Below, in pieces: positions 8,554-16,572 of a DNA stretch of 64,000 bases (position 1 is its first letter; every line of letters begins with the position of its first letter). The stretch covers positions 2,604,001 through 2,668,000 of the forward strand of contig NZ_CP170448.1 in the NCBI RefSeq assembly GCF_042466685.1. Reading direction: 5' to 3'. A program made the position numbers and the translations under genes. Below the pieces are notes generated by a model. The model searched no databases. It saw nothing but the letters and a program-made list of their open reading frames with translations, and was not told where the DNA came from. The stretch comes from Vreelandella sp042466685. Lineage in GTDB: Bacteria; Pseudomonadota; Gammaproteobacteria; Pseudomonadales; Halomonadaceae.

Positions 8554-9350
8554 CCCCCTGTTACTGGCGGGAAAAACGCCACTTCGTCATCATCGGTCAC
8601 TAACGCATCGTCATTGGCCATGACATGATTAATCGCACACAGCGTACGCTGGTCGGTAAGCTGTTTAAAGCGACTATCCTGCTCGGCCAGCGCGGCTTTT
8701 AATCCGCTAATGTCGCGGCTAGCCAGTTGATCAAGACTCACGACGGCCTCACTCTCGCCTACCCGCTCGCGTAGTTCGGCTAAAAACTTAACCCGCACGC
8801 AGGGTGAAGGGCAGCGCTCGCCCAAGCTGACCTCCCCGGCTACGCCGTCGCCGGTAACAATGGGCGCCTGGGTGCTGCTCATACGTTGGTAGTCACCACG
8901 CACCCCACCCTGCTTACTGTCGAGCTGGATGGCCTCGATACGCATACCTTTATCAACCGCTTTGCACATATCGTATAGCGTCAAACAGGCTACCGAGACG
9001 GCGGTCAGGGCTTCCATTTCAACCCCGGTGCGCCCATTCAAACGACAAAGCGAGGTCACATGAACGCAGGATTCGGCCACATCAATATCGAACTCAACCG
9101 ATACTTTGGAGAGCGCCAGCGAATGACAGAGAGGAATCAGTTCATGGGTACGCTTGGCAGCCTGGATACCGGCGATTCGCGCGGTAGCCAGCACATCGCC
9201 CTTGGGCAGTTCTCCATCGCTAAGCAATTTCAGCGTTTCAGGCTGCATGATGATGCGCCCCGAGGCGACTGCTTCGCGACGGGTTTCCTGCTTATCGCCG
9301 ACATCCACCATATTGGCTTCGCCACGGGTATTGAGGTGGGTAAGATGCAT
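8550..9350 (-). CDS. moaC-moaD: Natural fusion of cyclic pyranopterin monophosphate synthase (MoaC) and molybdopterin synthase sulfur carrier (MoaD)
   Basis: One continuous 266-residue frame joins two molybdenum-cofactor proteins. Residues 1 to about 160 are MoaC (HLNTRGEANMVDVGDK, TARIAGIQAAKRTHELIPLCH, GVEMEALTAVSVACLTLYDMCK, DKGMR). A linker of about 20 residues follows, then residues 184-266 are MoaD, ending in the diglycine VTGG that must be adenylated and thiocarboxylated. The diglycine is still the true C-terminus, so MoaD chemistry remains possible. ATG at 9350 is chosen because it aligns with other MoaC starts; a longer frame reaches 9383. It begins just after mobB ends and overlaps moaE. 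Confidence 0.9.
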   Translation of the reverse strand: MHLTHLNTRGEANMVDVGDKQETRREAVASGRIIMQPETLKLLSDGELPKGDVLATARIAGIQAAKRTHELIPLCHSLALSKVSVEFDIDVAESCVHVTSLCRLNGRTGVEMEALTAVSVACLTLYDMCKAVDKGMRIEAIQLDSKQGGVRGDYQRMSSTQAPIVTGDGVAGEVSLGERCPSPCVRVKFLAELRERVGESEAVVSLDQLASRDISGLKAALAEQDSRFKQLTDQRTLCAINHVMANDDALVTDDDEVAFFPPVTGG

Positions 9351-9354
9351 AGTG

Positions 9355-9933
9355 TCACCGTTCCTTTTTTGAAGCCCAAGCACTTGAAAATATAGCGTCG
9401 TTTTTCGCGCTTACCCAACTGACAATCCAGCGCGCTATTGCTTCACTATCGTCTAGGTCTAACTGAGTAACCGAAGCCGCCAGTTCGACAGGCGGTGGCG
9501 CACTGAGTGCGACTGCCTCAACCCACTGGCCGGTTAAAATAGCCGCATCGCCAATCCCATCGCGATATAACACCAGCTTGGGAATTGGCCATGCCTTGAA
9601 GCCTTCGACAATCACCAGGTCAGGTTTGTGCGGCGCCATCATAGCAATTAACTGACCTAAATCAGGCTCCTCCTGACCGGGGGTTTCCTGCATCAGGGCA
9701 AACCGTTGGCGGGAAGCCACTAGTACCGGTGCGGCCCCTGCGCTGCGCAGCTTATAGCTATCCTTGCCAGGCTGGTCGACATCAAACGAGTGGTGAGCAT
9801 GCTTGATCACCGCGACGCTCAAGCCATACTCACCTAATCGTGGCAGCAGCTTCTCTAACAGCGTCGTTTTCCCGGTGCCGCTCCAAGCAGCTATCCCAAG
9901 GATGGGAAAGGAGGCGGTGAGTTCGTTTTCCAT
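9355..9933 (-). CDS. mobB: Molybdopterin-guanine dinucleotide biosynthesis adaptor (MobB)
   Basis: A 192-residue GTP-binding protein that assists MobA in making the guanine dinucleotide form of the molybdenum cofactor. A Walker A motif, AAWSGTGKTTL, is at residues 15-25, and the family stretch AVIKHAHHSFDVDQPGKDSY follows. The LVIVEGFKAWPIPKLVLYR segment is typical of MobB. ATG at 9933 is chosen because CAGGAG lies ten bases before it. First gene of a mobB - moaCD - moaE set. MobA and MoaA are not in this window. Confidence 0.92.
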   Translation of the reverse strand: MENELTASFPILGIAAWSGTGKTTLLEKLLPRLGEYGLSVAVIKHAHHSFDVDQPGKDSYKLRSAGAAPVLVASRQRFALMQETPGQEEPDLGQLIAMMAPHKPDLVIVEGFKAWPIPKLVLYRDGIGDAAILTGQWVEAVALSAPPPVELAASVTQLDLDDSEAIARWIVSWVSAKNDAIFSSAWASKKER

Positions 9934-10004
9934 GCTGCAGAGACTCCTGATAATCACTAATCGATGGCGCCCTAACGACTTACCCAGCGCTCCAAATGAT
10001 GCTC

Positions 10005-11237
10005 TTACTCACCTTCTTGCTCGCGGGGCAAGAGCCAGTTCAGGGCAATACCCACCAAAGCGGCTAGACTGACGCCCTGCAGCGTAAACTGGCCCCCACC
10101 AAACTGCATACCACCAATCCCGAACACCAGTATCAGCGAAACCACGACTAAATTGCGCGGCGCCGTCAGCGACTGACCGGCACGCACCAGGGTGTTCATG
10201 CCGACGACCGCAATGGAGCCAAACAGCAGCGTCATTATACCGCCCATTACCGGCCCAGGAATGGTCTGCAGCAGCGCGCCAAGTTTGGCCACAAACGCCA
10301 GCACAATGGCAATAATCGCAGCAACGATCATGTACTTGGGATTAAATGCCCTCGTGAGCGTTACCGCCCCGGTGACTTCCGAGTAAGTTGTATTCGGCGG
10401 CCCGCCGAATAGTGCTGCAACGCTGGTCGCCAATCCGTCGCCTAACAGCGTACGGTGCAAACCAGGCTTTTCCAGATAGTTTTTGCGCGTCACCGAGCCA
10501 ATGGCCACCATATCACCAATGTGCTCTACCGCTGGGGCAATAGCGACCGGAATCATGAATAGAATGGCAGCCCAGTGAAAACTGGGTGCAGTAAAGCTGG
10601 GTATCGATAGCCACTGCGCCTCGTGCACCGGCGTAAAGTCAACCAACCCCATCAACAACGCTAACAAATAGCCGGTAACAATACCGCCCATAATCGGTAC
10701 AAGGCGAAGTAGCCCGCGACCAAATACAGCGAGCACCAGGGTTACCAGCAAGCTGGTCATTGATAAGAAAATCGCCGCGCCATAGCCGATATTGTCGCTG
10801 GTTTCACCGGTCGCCATGCTGACTGCCACCGGCGCCAACGCCAGACCAATCACCATAATCACCGGCCCCACCACCACAGCGGGCAGCAAGCGGTGCAGCC
10901 AGGCAGTGCCTTTTAAACGCACAGCCTGAGAGATCGCCACATAGACCAGCCCCGCCGCCATTAGCCCGCCCATGGTCGCCGAAACCCCAAAGCTCGCCAC
11001 AGAGCCTTGAATAGGCGCTATAAAGGCAAACGATGAGGCCAAAAACACCGGCACGCTCTGCTTGGTCACCCCATGAAATACCAAGGTTCCCACTCCAGCC
11101 GTGAACAGCGCAACGCTTGGGTCGAGTCCTGTCAAAAGCGGCACTAATACCAAGGCGCCAAACGCCACAAACAGCATTTGTGCGCCGGTTAATATGACTT
11201 TTGGCCACGACTCAGCCTGACTGGCAGCTTCACGCAT
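10005..11237 (-). CDS. uraA: Uracil permease (NCS2 family)
   Basis: A 410-residue inner-membrane protein with 12 to 14 predicted helices, belonging to the uracil:proton symporter group. Recognisable segments are the LVPLLTGLDPSVALFTAGVGTL start and FGGPPNTTYSEVTGAVTLTR, the conserved substrate-binding region of UraA. ATG at 11237 has TAGGA upstream. It lies downstream of upp, which converts the imported uracil to UMP, but a strong terminator hairpin separates the two genes. Confidence 0.9.
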   Translation of the reverse strand: MREAASQAESWPKVILTGAQMLFVAFGALVLVPLLTGLDPSVALFTAGVGTLVFHGVTKQSVPVFLASSFAFIAPIQGSVASFGVSATMGGLMAAGLVYVAISQAVRLKGTAWLHRLLPAVVVGPVIMVIGLALAPVAVSMATGETSDNIGYGAAIFLSMTSLLVTLVLAVFGRGLLRLVPIMGGIVTGYLLALLMGLVDFTPVHEAQWLSIPSFTAPSFHWAAILFMIPVAIAPAVEHIGDMVAIGSVTRKNYLEKPGLHRTLLGDGLATSVAALFGGPPNTTYSEVTGAVTLTRAFNPKYMIVAAIIAIVLAFVAKLGALLQTIPGPVMGGIMTLLFGSIAVVGMNTLVRAGQSLTAPRNLVVVSLILVFGIGGMQFGGGQFTLQGVSLAALVGIALNWLLPREQEGE

Positions 11238-11274
11238 AAGTGAATTCCTAGTGATTATTGGATTTTAGGTGTGC

Positions 11275-11308
11275 AAAAAAATGCCCCTGACGCGAGGCGT
11301 AAGGGGCA
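11275..11308 (-). terminator. Rho-independent terminator between upp and uraA
   Basis: The stem TGCCCCT (11282-11288) pairs with AGGGGCA (11302-11308), and an inner stem ACGC/GCGT closes on a GAG loop. On the minus strand it is followed by seven T residues (11281-11275). It sits 17 bases after upp ends and 38 bases before uraA starts, so it would either separate the genes or reduce uraA expression relative to upp. Confidence 0.85.
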
Positions 11309-11324
11309 ATGTCAGTATCGATGC

Positions 11325-11954
11325 TTAGCGCGTTCCGAAAATCTTGTCGCCTGCGTCGCCCAAACCGGGGACGATGTAGCCATTCTCATCGAGGCGGTCA
11401 TCGACAGAGGCGGTGTAGATCTCGATATCGGGGTAAGCGTCCTGCACCCGTTTGATACCCTCAGGGGCCGCAACGAGCACGATCACCTTCATATGCTCAC
11501 AGCCCCGCTCACGCAGCATGTCCAGCGTGGCTACCATCGAGCCGCCAGTAGCCAGCATGGGGTCGATAACGATGGCCATGCGCTCTTCGATATCATTAGC
11601 AAACTTGGCGAAATAAGGCACCGGTTGAAGCGTCTCTTCATCGCGATAAAGACCTACAACGCTTACCCGAGCACTCGGGATTAGATCCGTAACGCCCTCC
11701 AGCATGCCAAGCCCTGCGCGCAGAATCGGCACAACGGTAACTTTCTTACCTTTTAACCGACGCGTAGCAATCGGCTCACCGTTCCATCCCTGGATTTCAT
11801 GATCTTCCAGCTCCAGACCCTTGGTTGCTTCATAGGTCAACAGCTTGGCAACTTCACCTGCCAGTTCACGAAAGCTCTTAGTGCTCAGGTCAACTTCGCG
11901 CATCAGACCCAGCTTATGTTGTACAAGCGGATGGTTAATGGCGTAAACACTCAT
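11325..11954 (-). CDS. upp: Uracil phosphoribosyltransferase
   Basis: A 209-residue cytoplasmic enzyme forming UMP from uracil and PRPP. The N-terminal INHPLVQHKLGLMR and the PRPP-binding IDPMLATGGSMVATLDML are diagnostic, as is the C-terminal YIVPGLGDAGDKIFGTR uracil-binding tail. Length equals that of E. coli Upp (208). ATG at 11954 has a GAGGA site. Its partner permease uraA is directly downstream beyond a terminator. Confidence 0.97.
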   Translation of the reverse strand: MSVYAINHPLVQHKLGLMREVDLSTKSFRELAGEVAKLLTYEATKGLELEDHEIQGWNGEPIATRRLKGKKVTVVPILRAGLGMLEGVTDLIPSARVSVVGLYRDEETLQPVPYFAKFANDIEERMAIVIDPMLATGGSMVATLDMLRERGCEHMKVIVLVAAPEGIKRVQDAYPDIEIYTASVDDRLDENGYIVPGLGDAGDKIFGTR

Positions 11955-12049
11955 AGGACTTCCTCACTGCAGGGGATTCAGAATGGCAACCAAGGTTGCA
12001 TCAGCTAGGCACAAAATTGCGCGTATTCTACCCGCAACCACCTACAAGG

Positions 12050-12733
12050 TTAAGGGGTTTCCGGCAATTGCCACTCGATGGGGGCTCGCCCTTGCGCTTG
12101 CAGAAATTGATTGGCTTGGGAAAAATGCCGAGTACCAAAAAAACCCCGGTGCGCAGAGAGTGGTGAAGGGTGTGGCGCTTCCAGTATTAGGTGGCGCCCT
12201 TGGTCGATCAATGCTTTCTTCTGGCGCGCATGGCTGCCCCATAACAGAAACACACAAGGCGGCGCGTGCTGGCTGACGGTTTGAATCGCGCGATCAGTGA
12301 ACGTCTCCCACCCTTTACCGCGGTGCGAGGCCGCATTGCCCTGCTCCACGGTCAGCGAGGTGTTTAACAGCAGTACGCCCTGCCTCGCCCAGGCCTCCAG
12401 ATGGCCGTGGCGCACGGGGGTAAACCCCACATCGCTGGCCAGCTCTTTATACATATTGGCCAACGAGGGAGGCACGGGCACCCCAGGCTGCACGGAAAAG
12501 CATAAACCGTGAGCCTGATTGGGCCCGTGGTAGGGATCCTGGCCTAAAATAACCACCTTCACTTCGTTCAACGGGGTCAGCTCAAAGGCTCGAAACCAAT
12601 GCGCGGAGTGGGGATAAATGATTTTTTTGGCCGCTTTCTGCTCAGCCAAGAACGCTTTTAGCGCCAGCATATAGTCAGCCTGAAACTCATTACCCAGCCA
12701 CTGATTCCAGTCGTCAGGAAGTGGATTAGCCAT
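12050..12733 (-). CDS. ung: Uracil-DNA glycosylase, family 1
   Basis: A 227-residue base-excision repair enzyme removing uracil from DNA. The catalytic water-activating motif GQDPYHGP contains Asp66, and the DNA-intercalating motif HPSPLSAHRGF is near residue 190. The ATG at 12733 is used, with AGAGG six bases before it; an in-frame GTG one codon earlier is less likely. It lies two bases after gpt ends, so the salvage gene and this repair gene share a transcript. Confidence 0.97.
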   Translation of the reverse strand: MANPLPDDWNQWLGNEFQADYMLALKAFLAEQKAAKKIIYPHSAHWFRAFELTPLNEVKVVILGQDPYHGPNQAHGLCFSVQPGVPVPPSLANMYKELASDVGFTPVRHGHLEAWARQGVLLLNTSLTVEQGNAASHRGKGWETFTDRAIQTVSQHAPPCVFLLWGSHARQKKALIDQGRHLILEAPHPSPLSAHRGFFGTRHFSQANQFLQAQGRAPIEWQLPETP

Positions 12734-12735
12734 CA

Positions 12736-13215
12736 CTACCTCTTCATCTGATCTACAAGCGGTTCAACATAGGCAACGCCCATATCCCAGGGGAACTGGA
12801 TCCAGCACTGCTGGGCAACTTCGGTCAAGTACTGATCCACCAGGGGGCGACCATCCGGCTTGGCGTAGATAGTCACAAAGTGCGCTTTCGGCAGCATTTT
12901 ACGAACTGCCCGCGCCGTTTTGCCAGTATCCACCAAGTCATCGACCAACAACCAACCTTCGCCGTCATGATCGACGCCCTTCATTATATCCAGGCCGCCT
13001 TGATCCATGTGATCGTAGCTTTTAATGCATACGGTATCGATCAAACGGATATTTAGTTCCCGAGCAATCAGCGCAGCAGGAATTAAACCGCCGCGGGTAA
13101 TCGCTACGATGCCTTTAAAGTCACGCTCGATCATCTGATGACAAAGCGTACGCACATCACGGTGCAGTTGATCCCAGGAGACAGTGAAGTGTTGGTGATA
13201 GCGATCGCTGCTCAT
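12736..13215 (-). CDS. gpt: Xanthine-guanine phosphoribosyltransferase
   Basis: A 159-residue enzyme similar along its length to E. coli Gpt: VSWDQLHRDVRTL at the start, ITRGGLIPAALIARELNIRLIDT, the PRPP loop LLVDDLVDTGKTA and the tail WDMGVAYVEP. It converts guanine, xanthine and to a lesser degree hypoxanthine to nucleotides near the inner membrane. It is placed between apt and ung with only six and two bases separating the frames, indicating one operon. Confidence 0.92.
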   Translation of the reverse strand: MSSDRYHQHFTVSWDQLHRDVRTLCHQMIERDFKGIVAITRGGLIPAALIARELNIRLIDTVCIKSYDHMDQGGLDIMKGVDHDGEGWLLVDDLVDTGKTARAVRKMLPKAHFVTIYAKPDGRPLVDQYLTEVAQQCWIQFPWDMGVAYVEPLVDQMKR

Positions 13216-13221
13216 GGGACA

Positions 13222-13767
13222 TTACTCGTCTTCGTTGAAGGAACAAACTGCGAATACGCTATAACCAGCATCGCGTATTCTCTGCGACCCACCCAGCTCG
13301 GGGAGAACAATAATGGTAGCGGTCTCCACAACATGACCACCGCTGCGCTGGATGAGGTTGGCCGCGGCCAGCATGGTGCCACCGGTGGCGATCAAATCAT
13401 CCATCAGCAGGATACGGTCATCCTTCTGGAACGCATCGGAATGCAGCTCCACTTCAGAATGGCCGTACTCCAGGGTGTAGGTCTCGCTGATGGTTTTGAA
13501 GGGTAACTTTCCCTTCTTACGCACCGGGACAAAGCTGCAGCCCAACTCATAGGCGAGCGGCGCGCCGATAATAAAGCCACGCGCATCAATAGCCGCGATG
13601 GCATCCAGGTTCATCTCCTGATAGCGGTGAACGAAGCTATCGATCAGCTTGCGAAAGGCGGCGCTATTTTGCAGCAACGGCGTGATGTCGCGAAAATTCA
13701 CGCCCTGTTCAGGCCAATCGGGAACCGTGCGAATAACGGACTTAATATAGTCGCCGTAGATGCTCAT
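13222..13767 (-). CDS. apt: Adenine phosphoribosyltransferase
   Basis: A 181-residue enzyme making AMP from adenine and PRPP. Signature segments are VPDWPEQGVNFRDITPLL near the start, AIDARGFIIGAPLAYELG and the PRPP site ILLMDDLIATGGTM. The frame is open to 13848, overlapping the permease gene, but ATG at 13767 has GAGAG five bases upstream and matches the usual Apt start. It lies downstream of an NCS2 purine permease gene with a 52-base gap and is followed by gpt. Confidence 0.95.
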   Translation of the reverse strand: MSIYGDYIKSVIRTVPDWPEQGVNFRDITPLLQNSAAFRKLIDSFVHRYQEMNLDAIAAIDARGFIIGAPLAYELGCSFVPVRKKGKLPFKTISETYTLEYGHSEVELHSDAFQKDDRILLMDDLIATGGTMLAAANLIQRSGGHVVETATIIVLPELGGSQRIRDAGYSVFAVCSFNEDE

Positions 13768-13819
13768 CGCGTCTCTCATTGAGTAGTCAAAATTAAGTAG
13801 TAAAAGCGGCAAAAGCCGA

Positions 13820-15118
13820 TCAAACCAAGAAAAGATACCTTGCCGCAAACAGCAGCGACAAAATAACCACTGCGGGGTTCAAGTCACGAAAGCGGCCCGA
13901 CAGTACCTTGATCGCCACGTAGCTAATAAAGCCTAGCCCGATCCCTTCGGCAATCGAGAACGTCAGCGGCATTGCCAGGGCAGCAATCAACACCGGCGCG
14001 GCATCAGTGGCATCTTCCCAATTAGCGTGGGCCAAGCTGCCCGCCATCAGAACAGCTACATACAGCAACGCACCCGCGGTAGCGTAGGCCGGAATCGAAC
14101 CCGCCAGCGGTGCGAAGAACAGGCTGATCAGGAACAGAACACCAACAACTACCGCCGTTAAACCAGTGCGGCCACCCGATGCGATACCCGCCGTCGATTC
14201 AATGTAGCTCGTCGTCGTGGAAGTACCCAAGGCAGCGCCCGCCATTGACGCGGTGCTGTCGGCCATCATGGCGCGGCCAATGCGCGGTAGCTTGCCATCC
14301 TTGTCTAATAGCTTGCCGCGGTGAGCAACGCCAACCAGGGTGCCTGACGTATCGAATAGATCTACAAACAGGAAGGCAAAGATAACGCTAAGCATTGCCA
14401 CGTCCAGCGCGCCCATCAAGTCCATGGCCATAAAGGTAGGTGCAATGGAGGGCGGCATCGACATTAGACCACCGTACTCATTATGTCCGAGCACCATTGC
14501 AGTAATAGTAATACCCAAAATCCCGATCATGACTGCACCTGTCACTCGCAAGTATGAGAGCGCGGTGATCACAAAGAAGCCCAGCAGCGCATAAATAGCC
14601 GGAGGTTGGGAAAGATCCCCCAGGGAAACAAAGGTCGCCGGGTTGGCAACCACAATACCGGCATTCTTAAGCGCAATCATCGCCAAGAACAAACCAATAC
14701 CGGCAGCGATACCCAGCCGTAATGTCATTGGAATGGCATTAATGATCCACTCGCGAATTTTAAAAATGCTCAATAAAAAGAAGGTTAAACCGGAGAAGAA
14801 GACCGCTCCCAACGCAGCCTCCCAGGTATACCCCATCCCCAGTACGACGCCATAGGTGAAGAAGGCGTTCAAACCCATGCCCGGTGCCTGGGCAATGGGG
14901 TAATTGGCCCATAACCCCATGACGAAACAACCAATCGCAGCCGCCAAACAGGTCGCTACGAACACCGCGCCGTAGTCCATCCCCGCTTCTGAAAGGATGC
15001 TCGGGTTGACAAAAATAATGTAGGCCATCGTCAGGAAGGTGGTAATCCCGGCGATAACTTCTGTTTTCACGTTGGTTTTTTGCTCGGAGAGCTTGAAATA
15101 GTTATCCAGAAGTTTCAT
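13820..15118 (-). CDS. NCS2/AzgA-type purine permease
   Basis: A 432-residue membrane transporter beginning MKLLDNYFKLSEQKTN, followed by FLTMAYIIFVNPSILSEAGMD. These are features of the AzgA-like branch that imports adenine, guanine or hypoxanthine with protons. Later segments AQAPGMGLNAFFTYGVV and LGTSTTTSYIESTAGIASGG are conserved in that branch. It heads an apparent permease - apt - gpt - ung operon, which argues for purine uptake coupled to salvage. The exact base transported is not decided. Confidence 0.88.
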   Translation of the reverse strand: MKLLDNYFKLSEQKTNVKTEVIAGITTFLTMAYIIFVNPSILSEAGMDYGAVFVATCLAAAIGCFVMGLWANYPIAQAPGMGLNAFFTYGVVLGMGYTWEAALGAVFFSGLTFFLLSIFKIREWIINAIPMTLRLGIAAGIGLFLAMIALKNAGIVVANPATFVSLGDLSQPPAIYALLGFFVITALSYLRVTGAVMIGILGITITAMVLGHNEYGGLMSMPPSIAPTFMAMDLMGALDVAMLSVIFAFLFVDLFDTSGTLVGVAHRGKLLDKDGKLPRIGRAMMADSTASMAGAALGTSTTTSYIESTAGIASGGRTGLTAVVVGVLFLISLFFAPLAGSIPAYATAGALLYVAVLMAGSLAHANWEDATDAAPVLIAALAMPLTFSIAEGIGLGFISYVAIKVLSGRFRDLNPAVVILSLLFAARYLFLV

Positions 15119-15326
15119 GAAGTTTGTTGTCCTTAGCGCTAACGTCGCATGACGTGTATGCGTTCTGGTGCTGAGAAAAGCCGCACATACTACCGAAACG
15201 CGCGCCTCGACGCGAGCCTCTCAGCATGGCGACCAATGTCGGCGGAAACCGCTCCGCTGCCGAATACCAAGCAATCTTCAGGCCATGACCTAACCGATCG
15301 GTCAGCCCAACAACCAATAAACACCA

Positions 15327-15953
15327 TTACCGGTTCTGTTGCGACAATATGCGCTCAACGGTTTCAACGATTACCTGGGTTTGCGGATCAATCTCGATAT
15401 TGACCTGATCCCCCGGCGCCCGATCCTGAAGCGTGGTGCGCGACAGCGTTTCAGGAATTAAATTGACGCTGAACTCCACGGCTCCACTCGCAGCGTGGCG
15501 TACATCGCCAATGGTCAAGCTAATACCGTCCACCCCGATATAGCCTTTTTCAAACACGAAACGGCCCAGCCTCTCCGGCAGCGAAAACCACAGTCGACGG
15601 TTGTTAGGTGCTTCTTCGATGGCAACGACTTCGGCCATGGAAATAATGTGGCCCGACATTGAATGCCCACCAATTTCATCCCCAAAGCGCGCAGCGCGCT
15701 CAATATTGACGCATTGCCCCTGGGTGATTGCACCAAGATTAGTCAATCGCAGCGTTTCACGCATCAAATCAAAACTAACGTTTTCGCCCTCAATCGCCGT
15801 TACCGTTAAACAGACACCGTTATGGGCCACGGATGCACCGATCTCAAGCCCCTCGCGCATTGCGTCGGGCATTTCCACCACATGCACGCGAAAATCATCC
15901 AGCTCACGCACCGCCACGACTTTGGCCACCCCTTGCACAATGCCGGTAAACAT
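15327..15953 (-). CDS. ribE: Riboflavin synthase, alpha chain
   Basis: A 208-residue enzyme that dismutates two 6,7-dimethyl-8-ribityllumazine molecules to riboflavin. It shows the two tandem lumazine-binding half-repeats: MFTGIVQGVAKV at residue 1 and, near residue 100, GGHSMSGHIISMAEV. The motifs VAHNGVCLTV and IGVDGISLTI mark equivalent positions in the two halves. ATG at 15953 has a GGAGAG site. No other rib genes are adjacent, and no FMN riboswitch pattern was recognised upstream. Confidence 0.93.
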   Translation of the reverse strand: MFTGIVQGVAKVVAVRELDDFRVHVVEMPDAMREGLEIGASVAHNGVCLTVTAIEGENVSFDLMRETLRLTNLGAITQGQCVNIERAARFGDEIGGHSMSGHIISMAEVVAIEEAPNNRRLWFSLPERLGRFVFEKGYIGVDGISLTIGDVRHAASGAVEFSVNLIPETLSRTTLQDRAPGDQVNIEIDPQTQVIVETVERILSQQNR

Positions 15954-16276
15954 AGGGCTGTTCTCTCCTAATGTATTGAAAAACGTATAGTAAAGATTAA
16001 GTAGTCAAGAATGAGCAGTCAGCAGCATTGAGCAGTCAAAATGCTAAGCCATTGGCGCAAGCTTACTACTGCTGCCTGATGTTTGTGCACCGCGTTGTTG
16101 GGTTTTTCACTGCCATTCTACGCCATTCACGCTGCTGTGGCTGTTGAGCGGGAGGTGATTTCATCCAGTTAACGGCTGTTTAAACGTGGCCAACAGAACT
16201 TAAAACCAAAACCATCAAAAATAATAGAAAATAATGCTATTTCACAGGCTCAAAACATAAAATACGACGGCCAAAA

Positions 16277-16305
16277 TTGACAAGACAGCTATCCAACCCT
16301 AAAAT
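16277..16305 (+). promoter_or_regulatory. Near-consensus sigma70 promoter driving the metN leader or a small RNA
   Basis: TTGACA (16277-16282, perfect) and TAAAAT (16300-16305, one mismatch) are spaced by exactly 17 bases. Transcription would begin near 16312, giving an RNA of about 140 bases before the terminator at 16426-16452. It is one of the best promoter matches in the window and points at metN. Confidence 0.65.
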
Positions 16306-16311
16306 TTTGCC

Positions 16312-16452
16312 TCAAATGTAATGACGCCGATTTGTACCCAGATTGCGGGCGTCCACTTGGTCACTGATTTAGTATTGGTTATTGACCCGGTGAAGTGCAG
16401 CTAAAAGGGTGTGTCCAGCGTTGATGGCCACCCATTAGGGTGGCCTTTTTTT
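16312..16452 (+). ncRNA. Predicted structured leader or small RNA upstream of metNIQ
   Basis: Between the promoter and the terminator the RNA can form a GACGCC/GGCGTC hairpin (16323-16328 with 16348-16353). A second hairpin pairs CACTT-GGTCA (16354-16363) with TGACC...AAGTG (16383-16397), with a five-base bulge. GGGTG at 16407-16411 can pair with CACCC at 16429-16433, which would disrupt the terminator stem. That is the layout of an attenuator. No known SAM riboswitch class was recognised. An independent small RNA is equally possible. Confidence 0.42.
16426..16452 (+). terminator. Rho-independent terminator ahead of metN
   Basis: A perfect eight-base-pair stem GGCCACCC (16426-16433) with GGGTGGCC (16438-16445) closes on an ATTA loop and is followed by seven T residues. 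It lies 121 bases before the metN start codon and downstream of the only strong promoter in the gap. Confidence 0.85.
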
Positions 16453-16572
16453 ATTCCCCGCCCTATCCTTAGCCGCCCTTTTTAGTGACTCAAGAGCTTA
16501 TCCCAACTGTTTTTAACCGCTTGGGTCGCGCACTCCGCACACTGTATTCGGCCTACCGGTAAGGCAAACGCT

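Larger units (their letters stand above)
15954..16572. other. Long intergenic region between ribE and metN
   Basis: This 619-base gap contains no credible coding frame. The first 250 bases include loose direct repeats of the AAGTAGTCAA/GAGCAGTCA type (16000-16040) but no clear structure. The second half holds a near-consensus promoter (16277-16305), two hairpins and a strong terminator (16426-16452), described separately. The last 120 bases before metN carry only its ribosome-binding site (TAAGG) and no convincing second promoter. Confidence 0.6.

Noticed and set aside
15954..16276. FMN riboswitch upstream of ribE
   Set aside because: The ribE start lies at 15953 and the sequence above it does not show the conserved RFN-element segments.
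16312..16452. Known SAM riboswitch in front of metN
   Set aside because: I looked for SAM-I and SAM-II type conserved cores and found none, so the leader is reported as unclassified.
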